Positions 1 through 5,992 of a DNA stretch of 6,212 nucleotides are shown one piece after another. Where the stretch lies: the NCBI GenBank assembly GCA_003157575.1, contig PMKA01000478.1, forward strand, positions 7,224-13,435, in the 5' to 3' direction. The stretch comes from Opitutia bacterium (GTDB taxonomy: Bacteria > Verrucomicrobiota > Verrucomicrobiia > Opitutales > Opitutaceae). The notes under the pieces were generated by a model that did no database searches, had not been told where the DNA came from, and worked only from the letters and a program-made list of their open reading frames with translations. The translations under genes and the position numbers were made by a program. Position 1 is the first letter of the stretch; every line of letters starts with the position of its first letter.

Positions 1-843
1 ACCGTCCCGGAAGATTTTCCCGCCAGCCTCGCCGCCCAGCTCCCTGCGCTCGGAGTGAAGCTCACCGTCGCCGACGGTCCGCTCTTTCCCGCGCGTGAGA
101 TCAAGTCCGCCGCCGAAGCCGCCGCCATCCGCGAGGGCAACCGCTGCGCGGCCCTCGGTTTCGCCGCTGCTGAGCGGTTGTTGCGCGCCAGCCGGATCAA
201 GGGCGACCGTCTCTTCTCCGGCGGCGTCCCGCTCACGAGCGAAAGGCTGAAATTCGCCATCGAGACGGCCTGCCTCGAAGCCGGCGCGCTCTCGCTCGGC
301 ACCATCGCCGCCGGCGGCGACCAGGCGTGCGACCCGCATGGCAGCGGCCACGGTCCGCTCCGCGCCCACCAACTCATCATCGTCGATATTTTCCCGCGGG
401 TGCAGCGCACCGGTTACCACGGCGACATGACGCGTACCTTTCTCCGGGGCCGCGCCAGCGAACCGCAACGCGCACTCGTGGCGGCGGTCCGCGCCGCCCA
501 GCTCGGCGCCCTTCAGGTCATCCGGGCCGGCGTCAACGGTCGCGAGGTCCATCGCGGCGTGGTCGCCGAATTCACGCGCCGCGGCTACGAAACCAAGTAC
601 ACCGCCCGGGGCTCGGTGGGATTTTTCCACGGCACCGGCCACGGCCTCGGCCTCGCCGTGCACGAGCTTCCCCGGATCTCGGGCTCTGTCGACTACGAGC
701 TCAAGACAAACGCCGTCGTCACCGTCGAACCGGGCCTTTATTATCCCGGACTCGGGGCCTGCCGCATCGAGGACGTGGTGCAGGTGACGCCCGGCCGGCC
801 CAAACTGCTTTCGCGCTTTCACTACGACTGGGAGATCCGCTGA
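1..843 (+). CDS. M24 family metallopeptidase (Xaa-Pro aminopeptidase/dipeptidase-like), 5' end outside the window
   Basis: The reading frame is open from the first base and reads as sensible protein upstream of a GTG at position 55, so the true start lies outside the window and 280 residues are visible. The visible part carries the 'pita-bread' catalytic fold. The five expected metal ligands are all present, numbered from the first visible codon: D129 (IIVDIF), D142 (GDMTRTF), H214 (GTGHGLGL), E243 (VEPGLYY) and E257 (CRIEDVV), with H221 in the following VHE motif. By family knowledge this is a cytoplasmic two-metal peptidase that removes or splits residues N-terminal to proline. Which substrate class (aminopeptidase P, prolidase or related) cannot be decided without the N-terminal domain. 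Its TGA overlaps the ATG of rfaE1 by one base, which suggests a shared transcript. No defect is visible. Confidence 0.88.
   Translation, partial: TVPEDFPASLAAQLPALGVKLTVADGPLFPAREIKSAAEAAAIREGNRCAALGFAAAERLLRASRIKGDRLFSGGVPLTSERLKFAIETACLEAGALSLGTIAAGGDQACDPHGSGHGPLRAHQLIIVDIFPRVQRTGYHGDMTRTFLRGRASEPQRALVAAVRAAQLGALQVIRAGVNGREVHRGVVAEFTRRGYETKYTARGSVGFFHGTGHGLGLAVHELPRISGSVDYELKTNAVVTVEPGLYYPGLGACRIEDVVQVTPGRPKLLSRFHYDWEIR
830..834 (+). promoter_or_regulatory. Shine-Dalgarno site for rfaE1
   Basis: GGGAG lies inside the last codons of the upstream peptidase gene, 8 nt before the ATG at 843. It supports that ATG as the start. It is the clearest ribosome binding site in the window; the other starts have weak or no SD sequences. 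Confidence 0.55.
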
Positions 844-1841
844 TGCCCGCCATCTCACCCACAAGAACCCGCCACCTGCTCAAGAAGATCGCCGGCCTCC
901 GCGTGCTGGTTGTCGGCGACGTAATGCTCGACCACTACATCTGGGGCGACGCCACGCGCATTTCGCCGGAGGCGCCGGTCCCCGTGGTGAAGCGCGAACG
1001 CGAAACGGACACGGCAGGCGGCGCCGCCAACGTCGCCGCGAACGCCGCGTCGTTGGGCGCCACGGTGGAACTGGTCGGTGCGATCGGCAGGGATGCGAAC
1101 GGCGCCAGGCTGCTGAAGCACCTGGCCAGTCACCGCATCCGCTTCGATCCGCGACTCCTTCAGGACGGCGCCACGATCACGAAGACGCGCGTCGTCGTGC
1201 GGAACCAGCAGCTCTGCCGCATCGACGCCGAGGATGCCCCGGCGTGTTATCGCGCTCTTCTCGCGGCAGACGGCGCCTTCGGACTTCTGCGGCGCAAGAT
1301 CGCGAAATGCCACGGGGTGATCCTCTCCGACTATGCAAAGGGCGTGCTGACGACCGGACTCATGGCGAGGATCACGGAGGTCGCCCGGCGCCATGGGCGC
1401 TTCGTGTCGCTCGATCCCAAGCCGTCCGGGGGCAACGAATCGGCCGGCCTTGATCTCATCACGCCCAACTACAAGGAGGCCCTTGAGATGGCGGACCTGA
1501 AGCCCGGCGCGGATGGCGTCGACGACGCGCTTATTTCCCGGCGGATCTGGGAACAGTGCCATCCGCGCAATCTCGTCGTCACGCTTGGAGCCGACGGCAT
1601 GTTGTTGAGCCGCGAAGGCGTACCGGGACGGCGGATTCCGACGGCCGCACGGGAGGTTTTCGACGTCTCGGGAGCGGGCGACACGGTGATCGCCGCCCTG
1701 ACGCTTGCTCTGGTTGCAGGGGCGGACATCGAAACCGCCGCGCATTTCGCAAACGCGGCGGCAGGGGTTGTGGTTGGCAAGATCGGCACGGCCACGGTCA
1801 CTCCGGACGAACTGATCGCCTACGTGTCGAATCCGTCGTGA
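843..1841 (+). CDS. rfaE1: D-glycero-beta-D-manno-heptose-7-phosphate kinase (stand-alone RfaE1/HldA type)
   Basis: The 332-residue protein is a PfkB/ribokinase-family sugar kinase closely resembling the N-terminal kinase half of HldE. It phosphorylates D-glycero-D-manno-heptose 7-phosphate at C1 using ATP, in the cytoplasmic ADP-heptose route to LPS inner core. Visible marks are the N-terminal strand and substrate region VLVVGDVMLDHYIWGD (21-36), ISPEAPVPVV (40-49), the glycine-rich AGGAANVAAN (58-67), LDPKP (190-194), ITPNYKEA (206-213) and the anion-hole/catalytic motif DVSGAGDT, with D280 as the expected base. The length fits a kinase alone. The C-terminal cytidylyltransferase (RfaE2) domain of the fused HldE is absent, so that step must be encoded elsewhere. 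The start is the ATG in TGATG, which has a good SD and begins the domain properly. The gene overlaps gmhB by 4 nt. The main alternative is a different PfkB sugar kinase, but the neighbouring gmhB makes this call firm. Confidence 0.93.
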   Translation: MPAISPTRTRHLLKKIAGLRVLVVGDVMLDHYIWGDATRISPEAPVPVVKRERETDTAGGAANVAANAASLGATVELVGAIGRDANGARLLKHLASHRIRFDPRLLQDGATITKTRVVVRNQQLCRIDAEDAPACYRALLAADGAFGLLRRKIAKCHGVILSDYAKGVLTTGLMARITEVARRHGRFVSLDPKPSGGNESAGLDLITPNYKEALEMADLKPGADGVDDALISRRIWEQCHPRNLVVTLGADGMLLSREGVPGRRIPTAAREVFDVSGAGDTVIAALTLALVAGADIETAAHFANAAAGVVVGKIGTATVTPDELIAYVSNPS

Positions 1842-2389
1842 GCGATCCTTCCCCCAGGACCGGCCGCGCGCTCTTTCTCGATCGCGACGGGACGTTGATC
1901 ATCGACAAGGTCTATCTGGCGGACCCGGCCGGGGTGGAGCTGATCCCTGGAGCCGCCACCGCCCTGAAGCGGGCGCGGGAGCTCGGTTTCCTGCTCTTTC
2001 TTTTCACAAACCAGTCGGGCATCGGCCGCGGCTATCACACGATTGAAGACACTCATCGCGTGAATGCGCGCCTTGAGGAACTGCTCGCCCTTCCCCGGCC
2101 GGTCTTCGACGGCATCTGCATCGCGCCGGAGGCTCCGGGCCAGCCGTCCCTCTACCGAAAGCCGTCGCCGCGCTTCATCGTCGAGATGATCGCACGCCAC
2201 CATCTCGATCCGGCGGAATGCTACGTGGTCGGCGACGCCGCCAGCGACCATCAGGCCGCGCTCAACGCCGGAATCCGTCCGATCCTCGTGCGAACGGGGA
2301 AGATCGATCCCCTTTCGCTTCCGGAGGTGGCACGGAACGGCAGCCCGGTGTTCGAAGACATCGCGGCGTTCGTGCGGACGCTCGCCTGA
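1838..2389 (+). CDS. gmhB: HAD-family D-glycero-D-manno-heptose-1,7-bisphosphate 7-phosphatase (GmhB-like)
   Basis: The 183-residue HAD phosphatase starts at a GTG that overlaps the rfaE1 stop (GTGA); no nearby in-frame ATG or SD is seen, so translational coupling is likely. Motif I is LFLDRDGT, with nucleophile D15 and acid/base D17. Motif II is [10 protein letters not shown] (T57-G65), motif III the lysine of YRKPSP (K108), and motif IV VGDAASD (D133, D137). NQSGIGRG and RKP are typical of the HisB-N/GmhB subgroup. The protein would remove the 7-phosphate from heptose 1,7-bisphosphate, the step after RfaE1. The usual zinc loop of GmhB, with several Cys/His residues before the CRKP motif, is not present: only C94 lies in this region and the residue before RKP is Y106. 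Histidinol-phosphate phosphatase or another small HAD activity is possible, but adjacency to the heptose kinase favours GmhB. Confidence 0.87.
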   Translation: MSDPSPRTGRALFLDRDGTLIIDKVYLADPAGVELIPGAATALKRARELGFLLFLFTNQSGIGRGYHTIEDTHRVNARLEELLALPRPVFDGICIAPEAPGQPSLYRKPSPRFIVEMIARHHLDPAECYVVGDAASDHQAALNAGIRPILVRTGKIDPLSLPEVARNGSPVFEDIAAFVRTLA

Positions 2390-2390
2390 G

Positions 2391-3143
2391 ATGAGCATTG
2401 TCCGCCAGCGTCTCGATGAAATCCTTGTGGCGCGCGGTCTCGCGGCGTCCCGGGCGCAGGCGCGCGCCCTGATCATGGCCGGTCGCGTGCTCCACGGCAC
2501 CGAGCGGCTCGACAAGCCCGGCAAGGATTATCCTGCGGAGATCGGGCTCGTCCTGGAACAGCCTCCGCGCTTCGTCGGCCGCGGCGGCGAGAAGCTCGAA
2601 GGCTTCCTGCGCCAGTTCCCGGTGGACCTGCGGAACGCACACGTGCTCGATGTCGGCGCATCGACAGGGGGATTCACCGACTGCGCGCTGCAGGCCGGCG
2701 CCGCCGATGTGACAGCCGTCGACGTGGGCCGGAACCAGCTGCACCCGCGCCTGCGCGCAGATCCGCGCGTCACGAACCTCGAAAAGGTCAACGCCCGCAA
2801 CCTCAAGCCCGGCGATCTGCCGCGCGCCTCGTACGACGCCGTGGTGATGGACCTATCGTTCATTTCGCTCAAGTCGGTGCTGCCGGCCGTGTGGCCGTTT
2901 CTGGGTCCCGGAGGATTGCTGGTGGCCCTGGTGAAACCGCAATTCGAGGCCGGAAAGGCCGAGGCGGACAAGGGACGCGGTGTCATACGGGATCCGGCAG
3001 TGCAGGCGGAAGTGCTGGCCGGAGTCACGGCGTTTGCACTACGCGAGCTGCCCGGCGCCGTCCTTGTCGGCTCGATGGCATCCCCGATCACCGGCGCCGA
3101 CGGAAACAAGGAATTTCTGATTGGGTTGAGAAAAGACGGTTGA
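2391..3143 (+). CDS. tlyA: TlyA family 23S (possibly also 16S) rRNA (cytidine-2'-O)-methyltransferase
   Basis: The 250-residue protein has the two-domain TlyA layout. An N-terminal S4 RNA-binding domain (about 4-62) contains [22 protein letters not shown]. An FtsJ/RrmJ-type SAM methyltransferase domain (about 62-248) follows. The SAM motif is [13 protein letters not shown] (85-97) and the acidic second-strand position is D111. The K-D-K-E catalytic tetrad of the family can be placed at K68 (GRGGEKL), D154 (VMDLSFISL), K182 (LVKPQFE) and E241 (GNKEFL). Family knowledge: TlyA methylates C1920 of 23S rRNA, and the longer type II also methylates C1409 of 16S, which affects capreomycin and viomycin sensitivity. 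The length is nearer to the shorter type I, but this is not decisive. The gene starts one base after the gmhB stop and is the last of the cluster. The start is the ATG directly before the S4 domain; no strong SD is seen. The name as haemolysin is historical. Confidence 0.93.
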   Translation: MSIVRQRLDEILVARGLAASRAQARALIMAGRVLHGTERLDKPGKDYPAEIGLVLEQPPRFVGRGGEKLEGFLRQFPVDLRNAHVLDVGASTGGFTDCALQAGAADVTAVDVGRNQLHPRLRADPRVTNLEKVNARNLKPGDLPRASYDAVVMDLSFISLKSVLPAVWPFLGPGGLLVALVKPQFEAGKAEADKGRGVIRDPAVQAEVLAGVTAFALRELPGAVLVGSMASPITGADGNKEFLIGLRKDG

Positions 3144-3149
3144 ACCGGC

Positions 3150-3169
3150 GCCCCATCCATGGGTTTTTT
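3150..3169 (+). terminator. Candidate intrinsic terminator after tlyA
   Basis: Seven bases after the tlyA stop, CCCAT (3152-3156) pairs with ATGGG (3159-3163), and TTTTTT follows at once (3164-3169). The T run in this GC-rich sequence and its position are right for a terminator. The stem is short and its 2-nt loop would have to open to 4 nt, so the hairpin is weak. Confidence 0.4.
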
Positions 3170-3184
3170 GAGGAACTGAAGAGG

Positions 3185-3251
3185 GCATCGCTTGCGAGCC
3201 AGCTCCTACAATTCGCATCACACCTTGTAGGAGCCTGCTTGCAGGCGATCC
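3185..3251. repeat. REPIN: inverted pair of REP-like palindromic units
   Basis: Two 27-bp arms (3185-3211 and 3225-3251) are inverted copies matching at 22 of 27 positions, separated by 13 nt. In the right arm GTAG (3227-3230) is followed by the perfect hairpin GCCTGC-TT-GCAGGC (3233-3246), and then GATC. The left arm has the same layout on the minus strand (CTAC at 3206-3209) with a more diverged stem. A GTAG-type tetranucleotide plus a hairpin, arranged head to head between genes, is the known form of REP elements mobilised by RAYT (REP-associated tyrosine) transposases. No RAYT gene is in this window. In RNA the whole element could fold into one long hairpin, protecting the tlyA 3' end or aiding termination. 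Copy number in the genome cannot be judged here. Confidence 0.75.
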
Positions 3252-3283
3252 TCCTCGTTAAAGATCCGGCCCGCATTCGGGGT

Positions 3284-3311
3284 TTGAAGCCGCGCCGGGA
3301 ATGTTCATTAG
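3284..3311 (+). promoter_or_regulatory. Weak promoter candidate for nadK
   Basis: TTGAAG (3284-3289) and CATTAG (3306-3311) are spaced by 16 bp, matching the sigma-70 consensus at 4 of 6 and 3 of 6 positions. Transcription would start about 20 nt before the nadK ATG, downstream of the REPIN and terminator candidate. This fits nadK being a separate unit but is only a pattern match. Confidence 0.22.
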
Positions 3312-3340
3312 TGTTCGTTCGCAGCAAAACCCTACGCACG

Positions 3341-4183
3341 ATGCAGCCAATCCACCGACTTGCCTTTGTGGTCAACGAGCAGAAATGCGGGGCGCCGGAG
3401 CTGGGACGGATGCTCATGGCCGCCGCGCGTGCGGCGGGCGTGGAAATCGGGCAGGCGCCAAGCTTCCCGCTCCCCGGTGGTTTTCTCAGGGGTTTCGACG
3501 CGTGCTGCGTCATCGGCGGCGATGGCACCCTTCTCGGAGTGGTCGGCGAGGCCGCGCGCCAACAGGTGCCGGTCATCGGAGTCAACCGGGGCAGCCTGGG
3601 GTTTCTGACGACCTTTTCCGCCGAGGAAGCCCGGGCGCATTTCGCCGATCTTCTCATGGGCGCCTACCGGCTCGCCCCCCGGGCGTTGCTCGACTGCTCG
3701 ACCGGCCCGGGCCAGCACGACCTCGCCCTCAACGATGTCGTGATCAAGGACGAGGTCAATTCCCGGCTGGTGCGGCTGGAGGTCATGGCCGGCGACGAGC
3801 TGGTCACCGACTACTATTGCGACGGCCTGATTTTCACGACGCCGACCGGCTCCACCGCCTACAACCTGTCGGCAGGCGGCCCCCTCATCCACCCGACCGC
3901 GGAGGTCGTCGCGATGACGCCGGTCTGCCCGCACACGCTGAGCAACCGTTCGATCATCTTCCGGAACGACGTGAAGCTGCGCGTCTACAACCGGACGGAG
4001 AACGCGCGGCTGCTCGTCGCGATGGACGGCCAGCGCAACCTGACGTTGTGCCAGGGGGCGCCGGTGGAGATCTCGGTCTCCCCCCTCAAGCTTGCCCTCG
4101 TCCAGCGGGTCGACTACTCGCATTTCGCCGTCCTTCGCACCAAGCTGCAGTGGTCCGGCGGAGCCGCCCCGGCAGGGACCTGA
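3341..4183 (+). CDS. nadK: NAD kinase (ATP-NAD kinase)
   Basis: The 280-residue cytoplasmic enzyme phosphorylates NAD to NADP. Visible motifs are the Rossmann-like start RLAFVVN (6-12), GGDGT (59-63, with the catalytic aspartate D61), GVNRGSLGFLT (80-90), ALND (129-132, the NE/D NAD-binding motif), DGLIFTTPTGSTAYNLSAGGP (161-181) and the usual C-terminal end HFAVLRTKLQWSG (261-273). Length is normal for bacterial NadK and nothing is missing. The ATG at 3341 is chosen because the family's conserved strand begins a few residues later. It has no clear SD. An in-frame GTG at 3311 would add 10 unconserved residues and is less likely. The frame stays open further upstream through the REPIN and into tlyA, but that is not coding in this frame. 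The tlyA-nadK adjacency also occurs in other phyla, for example tlyA-ppnK-recN in mycobacteria. Here the next gene is lysS, convergent. Confidence 0.95.
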   Translation: MQPIHRLAFVVNEQKCGAPELGRMLMAAARAAGVEIGQAPSFPLPGGFLRGFDACCVIGGDGTLLGVVGEAARQQVPVIGVNRGSLGFLTTFSAEEARAHFADLLMGAYRLAPRALLDCSTGPGQHDLALNDVVIKDEVNSRLVRLEVMAGDELVTDYYCDGLIFTTPTGSTAYNLSAGGPLIHPTAEVVAMTPVCPHTLSNRSIIFRNDVKLRVYNRTENARLLVAMDGQRNLTLCQGAPVEISVSPLKLALVQRVDYSHFAVLRTKLQWSGGAAPAGT

Positions 4184-4412
4184 GGGAGCGCGACGGTAGC
4201 GTTTGGAAGCTGGGACGCAGATGGTCGTCCCCGGCCGCATATCCGTGCCCGGCACCATCAGGATGGTTCGATCTGAACTGAAGCCGAGATCGTAAACGTA
4301 GCTGCGAGCGCGAGCGAGTGGCAGGCATGGCGACCGCGCCGTTCTTCAGACGCCATCATCCAGGCTGAAACCGGATTCCTGCTTCGCGGCTTCGCGCGAG
4401 ATACCTCCCCCG
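4184..4412. other. Convergent intergenic region nadK/lysS with small inverted repeats, no gene seen
   Basis: This 229-bp spacer between two converging genes shows no convincing coding sequence. It holds an inverted repeat GATGGT/ACCATC (4220-4225 and 4254-4259) with a 28-nt loop, a GTAG followed by CTGC...GCAG (4298-4324) that looks somewhat like a degraded REP unit, and a tandem pair of GCTTCGCG (4381-4396) within a 5-bp hairpin TCGCG/CGCGA (4384-4399). None is followed by a T run on either strand, so no ordinary intrinsic terminator is evident for nadK or lysS. Confidence 0.5.
4384..4399 (-). terminator. Hairpin downstream of lysS, possible weak transcript end
   Basis: On the minus strand, 13 nt after the lysS stop, TCGCG and CGCGA form a 5-bp GC-rich stem with a 6-nt loop. 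It lacks the U tract needed for a standard intrinsic terminator, so it may only stabilise the 3' end or be chance in GC-rich DNA. Confidence 0.2.
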
Positions 4413-5882
4413 TCAGGCGCCCGGGCGCAGTTGCGGAAAGAGGATCACGTCGCGGATGCTCTCGGCTCCTGTGAGCAGAATGCAGAGGCGGTCGATGCCG
4501 ACACCCATGCCGCCGGCCGGCGGCATGCCATGCTCGAGGGCGAGCAGGAAGTCCTGGTCAATGTTCTGCTTCTCCTCGCCAGCCTGGGCCTCGAACATCT
4601 CGCGCTGAACGAGCGGGTCGTTTTGCTCGGAGTACGCCGGCGCAATTTCCATACCGCCGATCGTGAGCTCAAAGACGTCGAGGGTCGTCGGATCCTCGCG
4701 ATTGATCTTCGCCAGAGGGCAGAGCTCCTTGGGCAGGTTGAGCACGAAGGTCGGCTGGATGAGGGTCGGCTCGATCCGCTTGGAGAAGATCTCGTTCGTG
4801 ATCTCGAACTCCTCCCATTGCTGCTCGACCTTCAGGCCAAGCTTTTCCGCCGCCGCGATCTTTTCCGCCTTGCTGCGGCCGAACCATCCGGGATCGCCCG
4901 TCTCCGCGATGATAAGATCCTTGTACTTCACCTCGCGCCACTCGCCGCCGAAGTTGATCACCTGCCCGCTCGGGGCATGCTTGATCTCAAATGTGCCGAG
5001 CACGTCCCTGCAAAGCGTCGTCAGAAGATCCCGGATCAGCGTCATCATCCCGCGGTGGTCGGAATATGCCTGGTACACCTCAAGCATCGTGAACTCGGGG
5101 TTGTGCTTCCGCGAGATCCCCTCGTTGCGAAAGTTGCGGCCCATCTCGAACACGCGGTCCCAGCCGGCGACAAGCATCCGCTTCAGGTAAAGTTCGAGCG
5201 AGATCCGCAGGAAGAAATCGCAGCCGAGGGCGTTGTGGCGGGTCACGAAGGGCTTCGCGGCCGCGCCGCCGGCCACCGCCTGGAGGATCGGCGTCTCGAT
5301 CTCAATGAACTGGCGGTCTTCAAGAAAGCGGCGGACGGCCGTGACGATCCTGCTGCGCTGCATCAGCCGGCGGCGCGACTCGTCGTTGACGATGACATCG
5401 AGATACCGCTGGCGGTAGACCTGCTCAGGGTCGGTCAGGCCGTGCCACTTCTCCGGCAGCGGACGGAGCGCCTTCGCGAGGAGCACGCAATGGTCAACCC
5501 TCACCGTGATCTCGCCGGACTTCGTCTTGAAAAGCGTGCCCCCGGCGCCGATGATGTCACCCAGGTCGAGCTTCCGAAAAGCGGCGTAGGCCTCCTCGCC
5601 CACGACGTCCTTTTTCACGTAAAGCTGGATGAGCCCCTGCTGATCCAGGATTTTTGCGAACTGGCTCTTGCCCATGTCGCGGATGACCAGCAGACGTCCC
5701 GCAACCTTCACCGGCACGACATTCTCCTGTCCCTCGACATAAAGTCTGGATGCCTCCCCGGAGAAATGCGTGGGCGAAAAATCCGCGCGGAACGGGTCGA
5801 TGCCCGCTGCGCGGAGGTCCTGCAGCTTCTTGAGCCGGACGGCATACTGGTCGTGGGTGATCTCGTTTGGAATCTCACTCAT
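4413..5882 (-). CDS. lysS: Lysyl-tRNA synthetase, class II
   Basis: The 489-residue enzyme charges tRNA-Lys with lysine using ATP in the cytoplasm. The N-terminal part (about 55-135) is the OB-fold anticodon-binding domain (VPVKVAGRLLVIRDMGKSQFAKILD...). The class II catalytic domain (about 155-486) shows YRQRYLDVI (156-164), motif 1 around FLEDRQFIEIETPIL (186-200), motif 2 FEMGRNFRNEGISRKHNPEFTMLEVYQ (245-271, with the ATP-binding arginine in FRNE) and motif 3 GGMGVGIDRLCILLTG (457-472). GGMEIAPAYSEQNDP (409-423) matches the lysine-pocket region, usually written as EIANGFSELNDP. Length is normal. The ATG at 5882 is chosen because it gives the typical short LysRS leader (MSEIPNEITHDQYAVRLKKL). 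An in-frame TTG at 5921 would add 13 unconserved residues. No strong SD is visible. The gene converges on nadK and diverges from lipB. Confidence 0.96.
   Translation of the reverse strand: MSEIPNEITHDQYAVRLKKLQDLRAAGIDPFRADFSPTHFSGEASRLYVEGQENVVPVKVAGRLLVIRDMGKSQFAKILDQQGLIQLYVKKDVVGEEAYAAFRKLDLGDIIGAGGTLFKTKSGEITVRVDHCVLLAKALRPLPEKWHGLTDPEQVYRQRYLDVIVNDESRRRLMQRSRIVTAVRRFLEDRQFIEIETPILQAVAGGAAAKPFVTRHNALGCDFFLRISLELYLKRMLVAGWDRVFEMGRNFRNEGISRKHNPEFTMLEVYQAYSDHRGMMTLIRDLLTTLCRDVLGTFEIKHAPSGQVINFGGEWREVKYKDLIIAETGDPGWFGRSKAEKIAAAEKLGLKVEQQWEEFEITNEIFSKRIEPTLIQPTFVLNLPKELCPLAKINREDPTTLDVFELTIGGMEIAPAYSEQNDPLVQREMFEAQAGEEKQNIDQDFLLALEHGMPPAGGMGVGIDRLCILLTGAESIRDVILFPQLRPGA
4506..4527. repeat. 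Perfect 22-bp palindrome inside lysS
   Basis: The 11 bases CATGCCGCCGG from 4506 are followed by their exact reverse complement, giving a 22-bp palindrome centred on GGCC. It encodes MPPAGGM, part of the conserved MPPxGG segment before motif 3 of LysRS, so protein conservation plus GC-rich codon choice explains most of it. Confidence 0.8.
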
Positions 5883-5992
5883 GGAACCGCGCACCGTGCC
5901 ATGCACAGGCGGCGTGGGCAATGGGAAACTGCGAGCCTGCGACCCATGCCGGGAGTTGCGAGTTTACGGATCATCGCAATAGTCCTTTCCTC
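5883..5992. promoter_or_regulatory. Divergent lysS/lipB promoter region with an inverted repeat
   Basis: This 110-bp spacer must hold the start signals for both lysS (minus) and lipB (plus). TTGCGA (5956-5961) and TCGCAA (5974-5979) form a perfect 6-bp inverted repeat with a 12-nt spacer. On the plus strand TTGCGA, 16 bp and AATAGT (5978-5983) make a plausible sigma-70-like pair, each box matching 4 of 6. That would start transcription at or just before the lipB ATG at 5993, so lipB could be leaderless; no SD precedes it. No convincing lysS promoter was found. The inverted repeat overlaps the proposed boxes and could be an operator. Confidence 0.35.

Noticed and set aside
327..842. Open frame extending upstream from rfaE1 across the peptidase gene
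   Set aside because: The translated stretch is arginine- and proline-rich, low in sequence sense and out of frame with the clear M24 protein. It is a shadow caused by high GC.
855..1745. Long open frame of 296 codons on the minus strand opposite rfaE1
   Set aside because: It lies wholly opposite a well-supported kinase gene, has unusual composition and shows no recognisable motif. Long antisense frames are expected at this GC content.
2391..3143. Haemolysin or toxin gene
   Set aside because: TlyA proteins were once called haemolysins, but the S4 domain, SAM motif and K-D-K-E tetrad show an rRNA methyltransferase.
3185..3251. CRISPR repeat or tRNA-like element
   Set aside because: There are only two inverted arms, no direct repeats with regular spacers, and no cloverleaf. 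A REP doublet explains it fully.
2891..3340. N-terminal extension of NadK through the REPIN and tlyA
   Set aside because: The frame is open, but the translation is repeat-derived or antisense in character. The family's conserved start is just after the ATG at 3341.
3332..4258. Long minus-strand open frame of 308 codons opposite nadK
   Set aside because: It shows no motif and is rich in R, G and D, as expected for the complement of GC-rich codons. nadK on the other strand is certain.
5883..5921. Upstream TTG start for lysS adding 13 residues
   Set aside because: The added residues are not LysRS-like, TTG is a rare start, and an ATG sits at the usual family start.
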